Positions 50,945 through 60,356 are shown, numbered from the stretch's first letter. The stretch is DNA of 64,000 bases from Hyphomicrobiaceae bacterium (GCA_020638035.1 JACKJI010000006.1:64501-128500); one strand, 5' to 3'. The notes: generated from the sequence alone by a model not told the origin. Translations and numbers: made by a program.

Positions 50945-51743
50945 TGCGCTTGCTCCACTTCTTGAATGCGACCGGGATCAGGGCAACGACGCCGAGCAGA
51001 GCGAAAGCTGCCAGCAGCTCGGGCGTGACCAGGGCCTTGGTATCGATGGAATAGGTGCACTGGGCGGCGTTGCCCGCGTGCTGGGAAAGGCATGCGTTGT
51101 AGATCGCATTCTGGCTCTCGACCGCGCTGCCAAGACCGGCACCGAGAACGGAGAAGGCCGTCGTGCCGGGGATGATGCCGAACAGCGTGCCGAGCACATA
51201 GGTCCGCAAGGGTACACCGAGCAGGGCCGGCGCCAGGTTGACGACGAAGAACGGGAACGCAGGCACGAGACGCAGGAAGAGGAGATAGCTCAGCGCGTTC
51301 TCCTGGAAGCCCTCGCGCAGCTTGCCGACCCATGGGCCGGCCTTGGCGGCCATTGCCTCGCCAAACGACGTCTTGGCGACGAGGAAAACCAGCGTGGCGC
51401 CAATGGTGGCACCAATGACGGTTGCGGCGGCACCGGTGAGCCAGCCGAACAGCAGACCGCCCGACAGCGTCATGACAAGCCCGCCCGGCAACGAAAGCGC
51501 CACCACGGCGACGTAGAGCGCCATGTAGGCCAGGATGGCGACGATGAGGTTGCTGGAGATGAACGACTTCAGCGCCTCGTAGTTGAGGCCGATGGTCTTG
51601 AAGCTGAGATACTCGTGCCAGCCCATCGAGAAGGCCACGGCCATCAGGCCGGCGAGAATGGCAAGCGGCGCCCAGCGCTTCAGAGAGTTTTGCGAGCGTG
51701 CAGCCTGCGCACCCGCGGGTGATGTGTCAGCTTCTTTTATCAT
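50931..51743 (-). CDS. TVP38/TMEM64 (DedA-like) family membrane protein
   Basis: A 270-residue protein with about six membrane segments. The family core is clear: 'LSLPGGLVMTLSGGLLFGWLTGAAATVIGATIGATLVF', then the amphipathic 're-entrant' part 'FLRLVPAFPFFVVNLAPALLGVPLRTYVLGTLFGIIPGT'. Members are thought to move phospholipids or ions across the membrane; the exact substrate is open. I chose the ATG at 51743 because GAGGATA lies 6 bases before it; upstream ATGs at 51791, 51803 and 51869 are possible. It is coupled to the oxidoreductase downstream and follows a DUF547 gene. Confidence 0.85.
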   Translation of the reverse strand: MIKEADTSPAGAQAARSQNSLKRWAPLAILAGLMAVAFSMGWHEYLSFKTIGLNYEALKSFISSNLIVAILAYMALYVAVVALSLPGGLVMTLSGGLLFGWLTGAAATVIGATIGATLVFLVAKTSFGEAMAAKAGPWVGKLREGFQENALSYLLFLRLVPAFPFFVVNLAPALLGVPLRTYVLGTLFGIIPGTTAFSVLGAGLGSAVESQNAIYNACLSQHAGNAAQCTYSIDTKALVTPELLAAFALLGVVALIPVAFKKWSKRNGTV

Positions 51744-51880
51744 TGAGGTATCCTCATCAAGGTCCGCCACGGCGGCAAGTGTCGTTTTCATTGGCAAGTT
51801 CATCAGACACGATCCGATCGTTGCCGGACCACCGGCATCGGCGGTGGCCCGAGTTGCAAGAGCATCCATTGCAATGGGCT

Positions 51881-52843
51881 TCAGCTACCGATGTCGTTCA
51901 GGCGCCAGTCGTAGTCGAAGCTGTCGATGGTCGACTTTCCTTCGAGCGCGGCCTTGACCTCCGGCGAAGCGAAGCGGCGCGCATGCTCTAGAACGCCTGC
52001 GGCATTCCCGCCGAAGTCGGACTGGAACCAGTCATAGATCGACGAGGCCTTGATGCGTCCACCTTCCACTTTCAGTCCGCGCGGGTGATTGACATAGGCG
52101 CGCGCGCCCGCATCGAGCAGCTCGTCGAGCGTGGCCCCGGTGAAGGCCGCCGCTTGCAGATTGGGGCATCCATAGGAGGCGCAGTTCACCGCATAATGGA
52201 CGCGCGGGTCTTTGTAGATCGGGCGCAGGATGTTGTGCTCGATGTTGTCGAGGCTCAGCTTATGGCCACCAACCTTGACCACTTCGGTCTTCCACGGACC
52301 GCCGGCACCCACGCTTTTCTTGAGGAAGCCGAACAGGCTCGCTTCCAGCGAGATTTGCCGGATCGATGTGACGGGGTAGTGATCGAGCACCACATCGATC
52401 GTCTTGGCATTGTAGAGATTAATCCAAAAGGCCATCTGCTCCGGGCGATCGAGTTTGGCAGGATCGACCGACTCCAGCGTCGCAACATAGCGCTTCAGTT
52501 CGCCATGCCCGGAGGCCTTCCAGGCCTTGTAGTCGACGCGATTGACGCCATCGGGCGCCGTCTTCACGTAGGCCTTGAGCTGCCGATCCCAGACCGCATG
52601 ATCGACCGTCTGGGTCGAGCCGGCGGCGACTGTTTTGAAGGCCGACGTCACGTCGTCCGCGGCGACAGCCACCGTCGAACCGATGCCACCGCCCGCGGCG
52701 AATAGGACCGACGACAGGGCCAGGACCTGCAGAGCGCCCAGCGCGCTGCGGCGGCTCATGGCGTCCGCAGCTCCGGAACGGCCTTTCGGGACCTGTGCCC
52801 GACGCGCGCCAGCGACGGGGCGCAATGGAAGTGCTTGGATCAT
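51881..52843 (-). CDS. DUF547 protein, exported
   Basis: A 320-residue protein of the DUF547 family: 'FWINLYNAKTIDVVLDHYP', 'LSLDNIEHNILRPIYKDPRVHYAVNCASYGCPNLQ' and the C-terminal 'IYDWFQSDFGG'. An N-terminal hydrophobic segment after 'SRRSALGALQVLALSSVLFAAGG' suggests export, possibly by the twin-arginine route. The role is unknown; a transglutaminase-like fold has been proposed for relatives. It heads a minus-strand run with the TVP38 protein and the oxidoreductase, a recurrent set. The conserved NCAS...C cysteines are present. Confidence 0.85.
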   Translation of the reverse strand: MIQALPLRPVAGARRAQVPKGRSGAADAMSRRSALGALQVLALSSVLFAAGGGIGSTVAVAADDVTSAFKTVAAGSTQTVDHAVWDRQLKAYVKTAPDGVNRVDYKAWKASGHGELKRYVATLESVDPAKLDRPEQMAFWINLYNAKTIDVVLDHYPVTSIRQISLEASLFGFLKKSVGAGGPWKTEVVKVGGHKLSLDNIEHNILRPIYKDPRVHYAVNCASYGCPNLQAAAFTGATLDELLDAGARAYVNHPRGLKVEGGRIKASSIYDWFQSDFGGNAAGVLEHARRFASPEVKAALEGKSTIDSFDYDWRLNDIGS

Positions 52844-53302
52844 CTTAGGTTCCCCAGCATTATTTGGTTTATACTTTTGACTGATCGGCTATTGCCTTGT
52901 TCATCTCGTCGCCGGGACAATGGACGAAATTGTTCACGAGCAAAATGGGGGCTCAAGCGCCTGTTACTGCTTGACGATACTCGTGATCGGGTGTGATCGG
53001 CGGGCCCTCGGTCGTGACCAGCACGGTGATCGGTTTGTGATCAGTGTGCCAGCATTTTTCGCGTGCCGGTCCCGTTCCAGGTCGCGCCATTGGCTGGCAC
53101 GTGCGGCGGCGCTGCGAACGCCCAACGACCGGCGCGCCGCTCGATTGACTTCGATCGGGTGCACCCCTATAAGCGGCAGGCTTCCAATTCATGCCAGTGT
53201 TGGCAGGCGCGGGGTCCGAATTTCCGGGCGCGCGTATGGTGAGAAGGTTTTCCCGCAGGCGCGCTTCGCCGCGATCCGCAAGAGCTTCAGGAGTGAGACC
53301 CC
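52844..53302. other. Divergent intergenic region with repeated GTGATCGG
   Basis: About 460 bases between DUF547 and rpmH. It contains four copies of GTGATC(G/A)G in two pairs (52983/52993 and 53026/53037) and the rpmH promoter at 53145-53173. No gene is seen. Confidence 0.6.
53145..53173 (+). promoter_or_regulatory. Sigma-70-type promoter of rpmH
   Basis: TTGACT (53145-53150), a spacer of exactly 17 bases, and TATAAG (53168-53173). The match to consensus is close, as expected for a ribosomal-protein gene; the start codon is 130 bases downstream. Confidence 0.8.
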
Positions 53303-53437
53303 GTGAAACGCACCTATCAGCCAAGCCGCCTCGTGCGCAAACGCCGCCACGGCTTCCGTGCCCGCATGCAGACCAAGGGCGGCATGAAGGTTCTCGCCCG
53401 CCGTCGGGCCAAGGGCCGCAAGCGCCTCAGCGCCTGA
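53303..53437 (+). CDS. rpmH: Ribosomal protein bL34
   Basis: A 44-residue, strongly basic protein: 'KRTYQPSRLVRKRRHGFRAR' and 'KGGMKVLARRRAKGRKRLSA', the highly conserved bL34 sequence of the large ribosomal subunit. The start is GTG at 53303, with AGGAG at 53289-53293. It is followed by rnpA 43 bases later, the universal order. Confidence 0.98.
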   Translation: MKRTYQPSRLVRKRRHGFRARMQTKGGMKVLARRRAKGRKRLSA

Positions 53438-53480
53438 CATTTTTCGGGTCTGCCAAAGGCAGCCGGAAGGCGGGGAGCCG

Positions 53481-53897
53481 TTGCCACTCGCAACCCTCAA
53501 GACGCGCGCGGAGTTTCTGCGCGTACGCGGCGGATCGAGATCCTCGAGTGCCGGCTTCACCCTTGAATGCAAGCCGCGACCCGTGTCGGCTTCCACGTCC
53601 GCCGGTCGCGATGGTGACGTTGAAAGCTCCACCGCCGGCCGCTCGGCAGGTCCGCCGCGGTTCGGGTTCACGGTAACCAAGAAGCTCGGCGGCGCCGTTC
53701 GCCGCAACCGGATCCGGCGGCGGCTCAAGGCGGTGGTCTTGGTCCTCGCCGAAACGCACGCGCGCCGCGGATATGACTACGTGCTCATCGCTCGGCCCGC
53801 CGCCTTCGATCAGCCGTTCGCCGCCTTGAAGAATGACCTTGCAGATGCGTTCCATCGCGTGCATCACCCCCGGCGGGCGAAACGCCCACCGCCGTGA
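53481..53897 (+). CDS. rnpA: Ribonuclease P protein component
   Basis: A 138-residue protein that helps the RNase P RNA process tRNA 5' ends. It has the N-terminal 'LKTRAEFLRVRGG', a variable low-complexity insert (about residues 30-58) and the family core 'RFGFTVTKKLGGAVRRNRIRRRLK' with the RNR motif. The C-terminus has 'YDYVLIARPAA'. The start is TTG at 53481, 43 bases after rpmH, since the family N-terminus begins only a few residues in. The insert is longer than in Escherichia coli but is common in alphaproteobacteria. Confidence 0.96.
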   Translation: MPLATLKTRAEFLRVRGGSRSSSAGFTLECKPRPVSASTSAGRDGDVESSTAGRSAGPPRFGFTVTKKLGGAVRRNRIRRRLKAVVLVLAETHARRGYDYVLIARPAAFDQPFAALKNDLADAFHRVHHPRRAKRPPP

Positions 53898-54012
53898 AGC
53901 GGCCGAAGCTGGACCTCGCTGCAACGCGATGGCACAACGGCCGCTTCGCACCCCGACCCCGTAGCGCCGGCTCGTCGCCGCCGTTCCCCTCGTAGAAGCA
54001 TCCGAGACGCCG

Positions 54013-55917
54013 ATGAGCAGCCGCGACCCCGATAACTCCCAGAACATCCTGATCGCCCTCGTGCTGTCGATGCTGGTGCTGTTCGTCTGGCAGTACTTCT
54101 ACGCCGGCCCCAAGATGGAAGCGGAGAAGACGCGCATCGAGCGCGAAGCGGCTTCGAAATCGGCCGACCCAGCCAAGCCGCAGGCAGCACAGGCGCCGGT
54201 CGCTCCGCCGGACGGGTCCGCACCCAGGACGCCATCTGCTGCGCCAGGTGAAGCGCCGGCAGTCGCGGCGCCGGGAGCGCCGGTCGCCCCGCCGGCCGAG
54301 GCCGCGAAAGTGACGCGCGAAGCAGCCGTCGCCGCGGGTCCGCGCATTGCCGTCGACACGCCTTCGATCAAGGGGTCGATTCCGCTCAAGGGCGCACGCA
54401 TCGACGACATCGTTCTTAACCGATATCGCGAGACGGCCAACCCGACCTCACCCAACGTCGTGCTGTTCTCGCCCGCCGGTGCGCCCCATCCCTACTTCGC
54501 CGAGTTTGGCTGGGTGTCGGACGGCGCGGCAAACATCAAGCTGCCTGACCGTGACACTCTCTGGACGCAGGAGGGCAGTGGCAATCTAACCCCCGATGCG
54601 CCCGTCACACTGTCGTGGAACAACGGCTCCGGCCTCACCTTCAAGCGCACCATCGCCGTCGACCAGGACTATCTCTTCACCGTCTCCGACAAGGTCGAGA
54701 ACGCCTCTGGCAGCGAAGTAACGCTCTACCCCTTCGCCAGGCTCTATCGCTTCGGCACGCCGCTTGTGCAGGGCTTCTACATTCTGCACGAGGGTCTGAT
54801 CGGTGTTGCTGGCGAGCAGGGCCTGCAGGAAATCACCTATAAGGACGCCCTGAAGAACGGCGCCAAGACGTTCAAGGACGTCAAGGGCGGCTGGCTCGGC
54901 GTCACGGACAAGTACTGGGCGGCAGCGCTCATTCCCGAGCAGACAATCCCTTATCGGGCGAACTTTTCCGGCACCGCCAAGGGCACCGGCGGCTTCGACG
55001 ACAGCTACCAGACCGACTACCTGCTGGAAGCCATCAAGATCCCCAACGGGCAGAGCCACACGCTTGAGCAGCGGCTTTATGCCGGCGCCAAGAAGGTCAA
55101 GCTGATCGAGGGCTATCAGGACAAGCTCGGCATCAAGCAGTTCGACCTGATGATCGATTGGGGCTGGTTCTACTTCATCACCAAGCCGCTGTTCCACCTG
55201 CTCGACTGGCTCTACAAGCTGCTCGGCAACTTCGGCATCGCCATTCTCGCCACCACCGTGCTCGTCAAGGCAGCGTTCTTCCCGCTCGCCAACAAGAGCT
55301 ACGAGTCGATGGCGAAGATGAAAAAGCTGCAACCGCAAATGGAGCAGTTACGCGAGCGCTTCAAGGACGACAAGGCGCGCCAGCAGCAGGAGCTGATGGC
55401 GCTCTACCAGAAGGAAAAGATCAATCCTCTGGCGGGCTGTCTGCCAATCCTTCTGCAGATCCCGGTGTTCTTCGCGCTCTACAAGGTTCTGTTCGTGACG
55501 ATCGACATGCGTCACGCCCCCTTCTACGGCTGGATCCACGATCTGTCCGCGCCTGATCCCACATCGCTCTTCAACCTGTTCGGGTTGTTGCCGTTCGCGG
55601 TGCCCGAGTTCCTGCACATCGGTGCGTGGCCGGTGCTGATGGGCATCACGATGTGGGTCCAGATGCAGCTCAATCCGAAGCAACCCGACCCCACGCAGCA
55701 GGCGATCTTCAACTGGATGCCAGTACTGTTCACGTTCCTCCTGGCGACGTTCCCGGCCGGCCTCGTCATCTACTGGGCCTGGAACAACGTGCTGTCGATC
55801 GCGCAGCAGTACACGATCATGAAGCGCCAGGGCACCGAGATCCCGCTCAAGGACAACGTCAAGTCTACGTTCTCAGCGATCGGACGCCTGCTCGGCGGTG
55901 ACAAGGGCAAGAAATGA
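54013..55917 (+). CDS. yidC: Membrane protein insertase YidC
   Basis: A 634-residue inner-membrane protein. It starts with one membrane segment ('NILIALVLSMLVLFVWQYFYAG'), a disordered Ala/Pro stretch, and the large periplasmic beta domain (about 105-360). The C-terminal 60KD_IMP domain follows: 'FGIAILATTVLVKAAFFPLANKSYESMAKMKKLQPQMEQLRERF', 'CLPILLQIPVFFALYKVLF', 'IGAWPVLMGITMWVQMQL' and 'FLLATFPAGLVIYWAWNNVLSI'. It inserts membrane proteins with or without the Sec translocon. The gene sits in the rpmH-rnpA-yidC-engB order. A yidD gene, often between rnpA and yidC, is absent. Confidence 0.98.
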   Translation: MSSRDPDNSQNILIALVLSMLVLFVWQYFYAGPKMEAEKTRIEREAASKSADPAKPQAAQAPVAPPDGSAPRTPSAAPGEAPAVAAPGAPVAPPAEAAKVTREAAVAAGPRIAVDTPSIKGSIPLKGARIDDIVLNRYRETANPTSPNVVLFSPAGAPHPYFAEFGWVSDGAANIKLPDRDTLWTQEGSGNLTPDAPVTLSWNNGSGLTFKRTIAVDQDYLFTVSDKVENASGSEVTLYPFARLYRFGTPLVQGFYILHEGLIGVAGEQGLQEITYKDALKNGAKTFKDVKGGWLGVTDKYWAAALIPEQTIPYRANFSGTAKGTGGFDDSYQTDYLLEAIKIPNGQSHTLEQRLYAGAKKVKLIEGYQDKLGIKQFDLMIDWGWFYFITKPLFHLLDWLYKLLGNFGIAILATTVLVKAAFFPLANKSYESMAKMKKLQPQMEQLRERFKDDKARQQQELMALYQKEKINPLAGCLPILLQIPVFFALYKVLFVTIDMRHAPFYGWIHDLSAPDPTSLFNLFGLLPFAVPEFLHIGAWPVLMGITMWVQMQLNPKQPDPTQQAIFNWMPVLFTFLLATFPAGLVIYWAWNNVLSIAQQYTIMKRQGTEIPLKDNVKSTFSAIGRLLGGDKGKK

Positions 55918-55928
55918 GACTGCAGCGG

Positions 55929-55950
55929 GGGCCGGGCACAACACCGGCCC
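55929..55950 (+). terminator. GC-rich hairpin after yidC
   Basis: GGGCCGG-GCACAACA-CCGGCCC, 7-bp stem, 12 bases after the yidC stop and 32 bases before engB. No T-run; it may attenuate read-through into engB. Confidence 0.6.
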
Positions 55951-55981
55951 TCACGGTTTGCAGCGACGCGAGTGCTGATTG

Positions 55982-56635
55982 ATGACGTCCGAATTCACCG
56001 ATGCGGAGCTGAAGGCCGGACAACTCCTGTTCGAGCGGCCGTGGCGGTTCGTGATGGGCGTCCCCTCGCTCGACTTCCTGCCGCCTGCCGGTCCCGTCGA
56101 GATCGCCTTCGCCGGTCGCTCCAACGTCGGCAAATCCTCACTCATCAATGCGCTCGTCCGCCAGAACGGTCTTGCGCGCACCTCCAACACGCCGGGACGT
56201 ACGCAGGAGCTGAACTTCTTCGTCACCGACAACGTGCCACTGCAAATCGTCGACATGCCCGGATACGGCTTCGCGAAGGCACCGAAGGAAAAAGTCGATC
56301 AATGGACCGATCTCGTGTTCGCCTACCTCCAGGGACGGGCGACGCTGGCACGTGTCTATCTCCTGATCGACGCACGGCACGGCATCAAGGCGGTCGACGA
56401 AAAGATCCTTGAAATGCTCGACACTGCGGCGGTGTCGTATCAGATCGTGCTGACCAAGCTCGACAAGATCTCGGAGGCCGCACGGCCCAAGATGATCGCA
56501 GCGACCCAGGCCGTACTTGCCAAGCATCCGGCGGCATTCCCCGCGATCCTGGGCACATCGTCGGAAAAAGGGATCGGCATCGCTGAGCTGCGCGCCACCA
56601 TCGCCGCTCTGCTGGCGGAACGGACCAGCCTATAG
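55982..56635 (+). CDS. engB: Ribosome-biogenesis GTPase EngB (YihA/YsxC)
   Basis: A 217-residue GTPase with all G motifs: G1 'AGRSNVGKSSL', G2 Thr in 'NTPGRTQ', G3 'DMPGYG', G4 'LTKLDK' and G5-like 'TSSEKG'. EngB binds the large ribosomal subunit during assembly and is usually essential. ATG at 55982 is preferred to a TTG three bases upstream. Convergent with the Clp-N protein gene, 51 bases apart. Confidence 0.97.
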   Translation: MTSEFTDAELKAGQLLFERPWRFVMGVPSLDFLPPAGPVEIAFAGRSNVGKSSLINALVRQNGLARTSNTPGRTQELNFFVTDNVPLQIVDMPGYGFAKAPKEKVDQWTDLVFAYLQGRATLARVYLLIDARHGIKAVDEKILEMLDTAAVSYQIVLTKLDKISEAARPKMIAATQAVLAKHPAAFPAILGTSSEKGIGIAELRATIAALLAERTSL

Positions 56636-56686
56636 CCCCACCACATCATTGCGGCAGAGCATTTGGCACTCCGTTCGCAGCACGGC

Positions 56687-59050
56687 TCATTTCAAGATCA
56701 TGCCCAACAGCTTGGCGAACGTCGCCGGAAGGTCCTCGCCGAAACGCGCCAGCACGCCGCCGGCAACCGCCGCCAGCACCCAGCCACCAGCCTTGCGGGC
56801 GCTCTGCGCAAAGTTGATGCGCACCTTCACGTTGACGATCTGGTCGGGCAACGCGGTCTCCGCGGCAAGGCCGTCCGTGCCGACCGTGCGCGCAGAAACG
56901 ACGAGTTGCAGGCGCCTCGTCCCGCGCACCCGTGGGGTCACGGTCCAACGCCAGCTCGCATAGTCGTCGGTGATGAGACCCAGCGTGTTCTCGATCCATT
57001 GCGTCTCGGGCGAAGCGGTCTCGATGAAGAAGCCTCCGTCAGGTGCCCGCAGACGCACAGACATGGCTTTCGTCACCGTCAGCTCGTGACGCCAGACAGC
57101 GCCCCCGCCCTGCAGGCCATCCGCCAGCGCCTTCACCTCGGAGCGCGCAATGCGCGCCTCGACAATCACAGGGATGCCGACGCGCATGGAGCGCGGGATG
57201 TTCTCGACCATCTGGCCGAGGGCCAGTTCGGGCGACCGCGGACGCTGTGGCGCCCCTGGCAATTCAGGAGATGGTGAGGACCCAGCTTCGCCTGCCCGAC
57301 CGAGCGTCGGCCCGGTGGTCGGTGCCGGCCCAGGCCCTTGCCGGGGATGTCGCGCCTGTTGTGCAGCGGCCGGGGGAAGTGGCTGACCATGACCTGCCGG
57401 ACCCCGCGGCGCAGGAGGAGGCAATGGGCTTCCGGGTGGTCCCAAGGAGGCCGGTTGTGCGGTTGCGGGCGGCAATCCGGGCAGCGGTGCACGCGGCGGC
57501 CCCGCATGCTGGCGGCCTGGCGGAGGAGGCGGTTGCACGACGGGCGGGGCCGACGGCAAGGCCGGATTGCGGGCAGGTGATTGAGCCGGTCCACCACCCC
57601 CTGAGGGCGCACCGGCGGATCCGAAGAAATCGCGATCGGTCGGCCGTAACGGCGCAGACGGTCGAGGTCCGGGCGCTGGCATCGCCGGCGCAGGCGCGCG
57701 GCTTGGCGCCGGCACGCCGGACGCAGGAGCAACTGGAGGGAGATTGCCGGCTCCGGCGGATGGCGGCATCGTCCCCGGTCCAGGCGGCGGCCCAACAGGT
57801 GCGCCGACTGTTGGATCGGAGTGCGGGAGCGGCGGCCACGGCGGCGCCACCGGAGCGGGCCGGCTTGACTTGCGTATTGTTGCCAGCACCTCGTCAATGG
57901 CCGTCTCTTTATCGCTCGCCACGGTTCTGGCGCGCTCCCCGATCGGTGGAGGCGGCGGAGCTGACGGCGCAGACGGAACCGGCGCAGCTGCTTCTCGAAG
58001 CGGCGCCATATCGCGCGGAGAAACGGCTGCCGCATTGTCCTCCGCCTGCACCGGCTCCGGCCGCAGCTCGGGACGAATCGCGCCTGGTGGGAGTGGACGT
58101 CTTGCGGGCGGAGCAGGATGTGGCCCAGGACCCGCAGGTTCGGAGCCGACCGCGCCATTCGCCCCAGCACCGGCTACCGCTGGCCCGCCGCCGGCCTGGC
58201 CCCTATCCACCGGAAGCGCCTGCTGCTCAGGACTCGCGGGGGACGCCTCCGCGACATCGCCCTCGTCCGCAATTCGATCGTCTACGCCCTCATCTGACGA
58301 CTGCGGCAACTCGGAGTAGCCAGGCGCGATGCGGCCCTGCACACGCTGACGGGCCGAGGCCAGTATCTCGTCGGCCGTCGCACCGGGTGGATGACGTTGG
58401 GGTTGTTGCGACGCTGCTGACGGCACAGCCGCGGGCGTTGGCACAACGGCAGCCGGCGCGCGACCCTGATCAGTCGGCCCCGCCGGTGCTGCTGCCGGTG
58501 CGGTGTCTTCCATCCGCCGCTGCTCGGAAACTGATGCCGGTGCGGATGCCTCGTCGAAGGCTGCGTCGGACGTCTCCAACGCCTCTTCTTCCGCTTCCAT
58601 CGCCACTTGCAGAGCCTTGATCGCCTCCTCGAAGGTCATGCCGCGAGCGCGCAGCAGGTGCGCCGCCGTCGAACGGCCGTCACCGACGATCGCCGCCAGC
58701 ACGATAGCGCCATCGATGGCGTCGCGGCGCCCGCGAGCAGCCGCGGCCGACGCTTCCAGAATCTGACGCAGGTCGTCGGAAATACCGGCGGCACCATCGT
58801 TGGCACTGCGCTCTTCCAGGCGACCTAAATGCGAGGAGACATCCCCCTTCAGCTGGTCGATCTCGACGGCGCTGACAGTGAGCACGCGGACGGCATCGGG
58901 GTCCTCGGTGAGAGCCAGCAGCAGATGCTCCAGCGTCACCTCTGGATGCGCCTGCTGGGTGGCATAGTCGGCGGCCCGCGCCAGCGTCTCCGCAAGATTG
59001 CGCGATGGCGGGAGAATCTGGCCGATCTCATCGATGATCGCATGCGCCAT
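56687..59050 (-). CDS. Clp-N-domain protein with a long proline-rich linker
   Basis: A 787-residue protein. Residues 1-150 are two ClpA/ClpB-type N-domain repeats ('LAETLARAADYATQQAHPEVTLEHLLLALTEDPDAVRVL' and 'LRARGMTFEEAIKALQ'). About 200-600 is a low-complexity Pro/Ala/Gly linker. The last 150 residues form a beta-rich domain ('MRVGIPVIVEARIARSEVKALADGL', 'TQWIENTLGLITDDYASWRWTVTPRVRG') ending with a hydrophobic stretch ('GGWVLAAVAGGVLARFG'). It has no AAA ATPase domain, so it is not a Clp chaperone itself but may bind Clp substrates. The end resembles bacterial stress-response domains. GGAGGG lies before the ATG at 59050. Confidence 0.8.
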   Translation of the reverse strand: MAHAIIDEIGQILPPSRNLAETLARAADYATQQAHPEVTLEHLLLALTEDPDAVRVLTVSAVEIDQLKGDVSSHLGRLEERSANDGAAGISDDLRQILEASAAAARGRRDAIDGAIVLAAIVGDGRSTAAHLLRARGMTFEEAIKALQVAMEAEEEALETSDAAFDEASAPASVSEQRRMEDTAPAAAPAGPTDQGRAPAAVVPTPAAVPSAASQQPQRHPPGATADEILASARQRVQGRIAPGYSELPQSSDEGVDDRIADEGDVAEASPASPEQQALPVDRGQAGGGPAVAGAGANGAVGSEPAGPGPHPAPPARRPLPPGAIRPELRPEPVQAEDNAAAVSPRDMAPLREAAAPVPSAPSAPPPPPIGERARTVASDKETAIDEVLATIRKSSRPAPVAPPWPPLPHSDPTVGAPVGPPPGPGTMPPSAGAGNLPPVAPASGVPAPSRAPAPAMPAPGPRPSAPLRPTDRDFFGSAGAPSGGGGPAQSPARNPALPSAPPVVQPPPPPGRQHAGPPRAPLPGLPPATAQPASLGPPGSPLPPPAPRGPAGHGQPLPPAAAQQARHPRQGPGPAPTTGPTLGRAGEAGSSPSPELPGAPQRPRSPELALGQMVENIPRSMRVGIPVIVEARIARSEVKALADGLQGGGAVWRHELTVTKAMSVRLRAPDGGFFIETASPETQWIENTLGLITDDYASWRWTVTPRVRGTRRLQLVVSARTVGTDGLAAETALPDQIVNVKVRINFAQSARKAGGWVLAAVAGGVLARFGEDLPATFAKLLGMILK

Positions 59051-59381
59051 CGGCGCCGTCCCTCCACTGTCCTTATCGTCCGCCCAGCCGCCCCGCCGAC
59101 ACGCGCACCGACCCGTTCCGCTGCCTTGCCCGCGAATCTCGAATTCCGGGCGGCAGGTTAGCCGATCCCTTCCGCGTCCGCACCGCCGTGGCGCCACCAT
59201 CCCCCAGGTTTCGCGATTACAACGCTAGCGGCGAATTATGGGGGAAATCCGTTGTGGCCACCGGGCAACTGGCTATAAGTGCGCCGACCGCCTCGGCATG
59301 ACCGGGTGGGACTGGCTCTTGCGCTGGCGGCACAGCTCGCGCGCCGGTACGAGAGCCACTCAATCTGGGGATCGAGCAACG
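59051..59381. other. Divergent intergenic region between the Clp-N gene and argB
   Basis: About 330 bases that must hold the promoters of both genes. I see no RNA gene or clear repeat. A frame reads upstream of argB but the protein begins at 59382. Confidence 0.4.
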
Positions 59382-60356
59382 ATGACGACCAAGGCCAAGT
59401 CGAAACCGGCAATAGCCGTACGCCCGGCGGACACCTCCGACATCAACGCCCACGCCAAGGCGCGCATCCTGGCCGAAGCGCTGCCGCACATGATCCGCTA
59501 CGACGAAGAGACCGTCGTCATCAAGTTCGGCGGCAACGCGATGGGCGACCAGGAGCTGGCCGACGCTTTCGCCAAGGACGTCATCTATCTCAAGCAGTCG
59601 GGCATCAATCCGGTCGTCGTCCACGGTGGCGGACCGCAGATCGCCGATATGCTGAAGAAGCTCGAGATCAAGAGCGAGTTCCGCCACGGCCTGCGCGTCA
59701 CCGACAAGCCGACCGTCGAGATCGTCGAGATGGTCCTCGCCGGCAAGATCAACAAGGAGATCGTTTCGGCGATCAACCGGCAGGGCGGCAAGGCTGTCGG
59801 CATCTCCGGCAAGGACGCCAACCTGATGATCGCCAAACGCATCACCGAGATGGCAGACCCTGGATCGAACCTCATGCAGGCCGTCGACATCGGCTACGTC
59901 GGCGACCCTATCGAGGTGAACCCGCATATCATCGACGTTATCTCGAGGTCGGATCTCATTCCCGTGGTGGCGCCGATCGGTCTCGACCGTGATGGCAACA
60001 CGCTCAACATCAACGCCGACACGTTCGCCTCCGCACTCGCCGCGCGCATGAAGGCGAAGCGGCTCCTGCTGCTCACCGACATCGCCGGCGTGCTCGACGA
60101 GAACGACACGCTGATCGAGGAATTGTCGATCGAAGAGGCACGCAGGTTGATCCGCGAGGGCACCATCTCAGGCGGCATGATCCCCAAGATCGAAGGCTGC
60201 ATCGAAGTGGTCGAAGCGGGCGTTGAAGCCGTCGTCATCATCGACGGACGAGTACCGCACTGCGTACTGCTGGAGCTGTTGACCGAGCACGGCGTCGGCA
60301 CGCTCGTTGGCACCGCGCGCAAATTGCCGAGCGCGGTGGCGGCAAAATCGGGCTGA
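59382..60356 (+). CDS. argB: Acetylglutamate kinase
   Basis: A 324-residue kinase of arginine synthesis: phosphorylates N-acetylglutamate with ATP. Family motifs are present: 'TVVIKFGGNAMGDQELADAFAKDV', 'NPVVVHGGGPQI', 'VGISGKDANLM', 'NINADTFASALA' and 'KRLLLLTDIAGVLD'. The N-terminal extension of about 30 residues ('DINAHAKARILAEALPHM') is the arginine-sensing helix found in feedback-inhibited, hexameric ArgB. The start at 59382 precedes this helix. It lies close to engB in many Hyphomicrobiales, supporting the taxonomy. Confidence 0.97.
   Translation: MTTKAKSKPAIAVRPADTSDINAHAKARILAEALPHMIRYDEETVVIKFGGNAMGDQELADAFAKDVIYLKQSGINPVVVHGGGPQIADMLKKLEIKSEFRHGLRVTDKPTVEIVEMVLAGKINKEIVSAINRQGGKAVGISGKDANLMIAKRITEMADPGSNLMQAVDIGYVGDPIEVNPHIIDVISRSDLIPVVAPIGLDRDGNTLNINADTFASALAARMKAKRLLLLTDIAGVLDENDTLIEELSIEEARRLIREGTISGGMIPKIEGCIEVVEAGVEAVVIIDGRVPHCVLLELLTEHGVGTLVGTARKLPSAVAAKSG

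Noticed and set aside
50796..51722. Plus-strand frame of 308 codons
   Set aside because: Antisense to the TVP38 gene; composed mainly of charged and Gly residues, no family signature.
57043..58620. Long open frame (525 codons) on the plus strand opposite the Clp-N gene
   Set aside because: It lies wholly antisense to the Pro-rich linker; GC-rich repeats leave the complementary strand open. Composition (Arg, Pro, Ala, Gly) is not protein-like.
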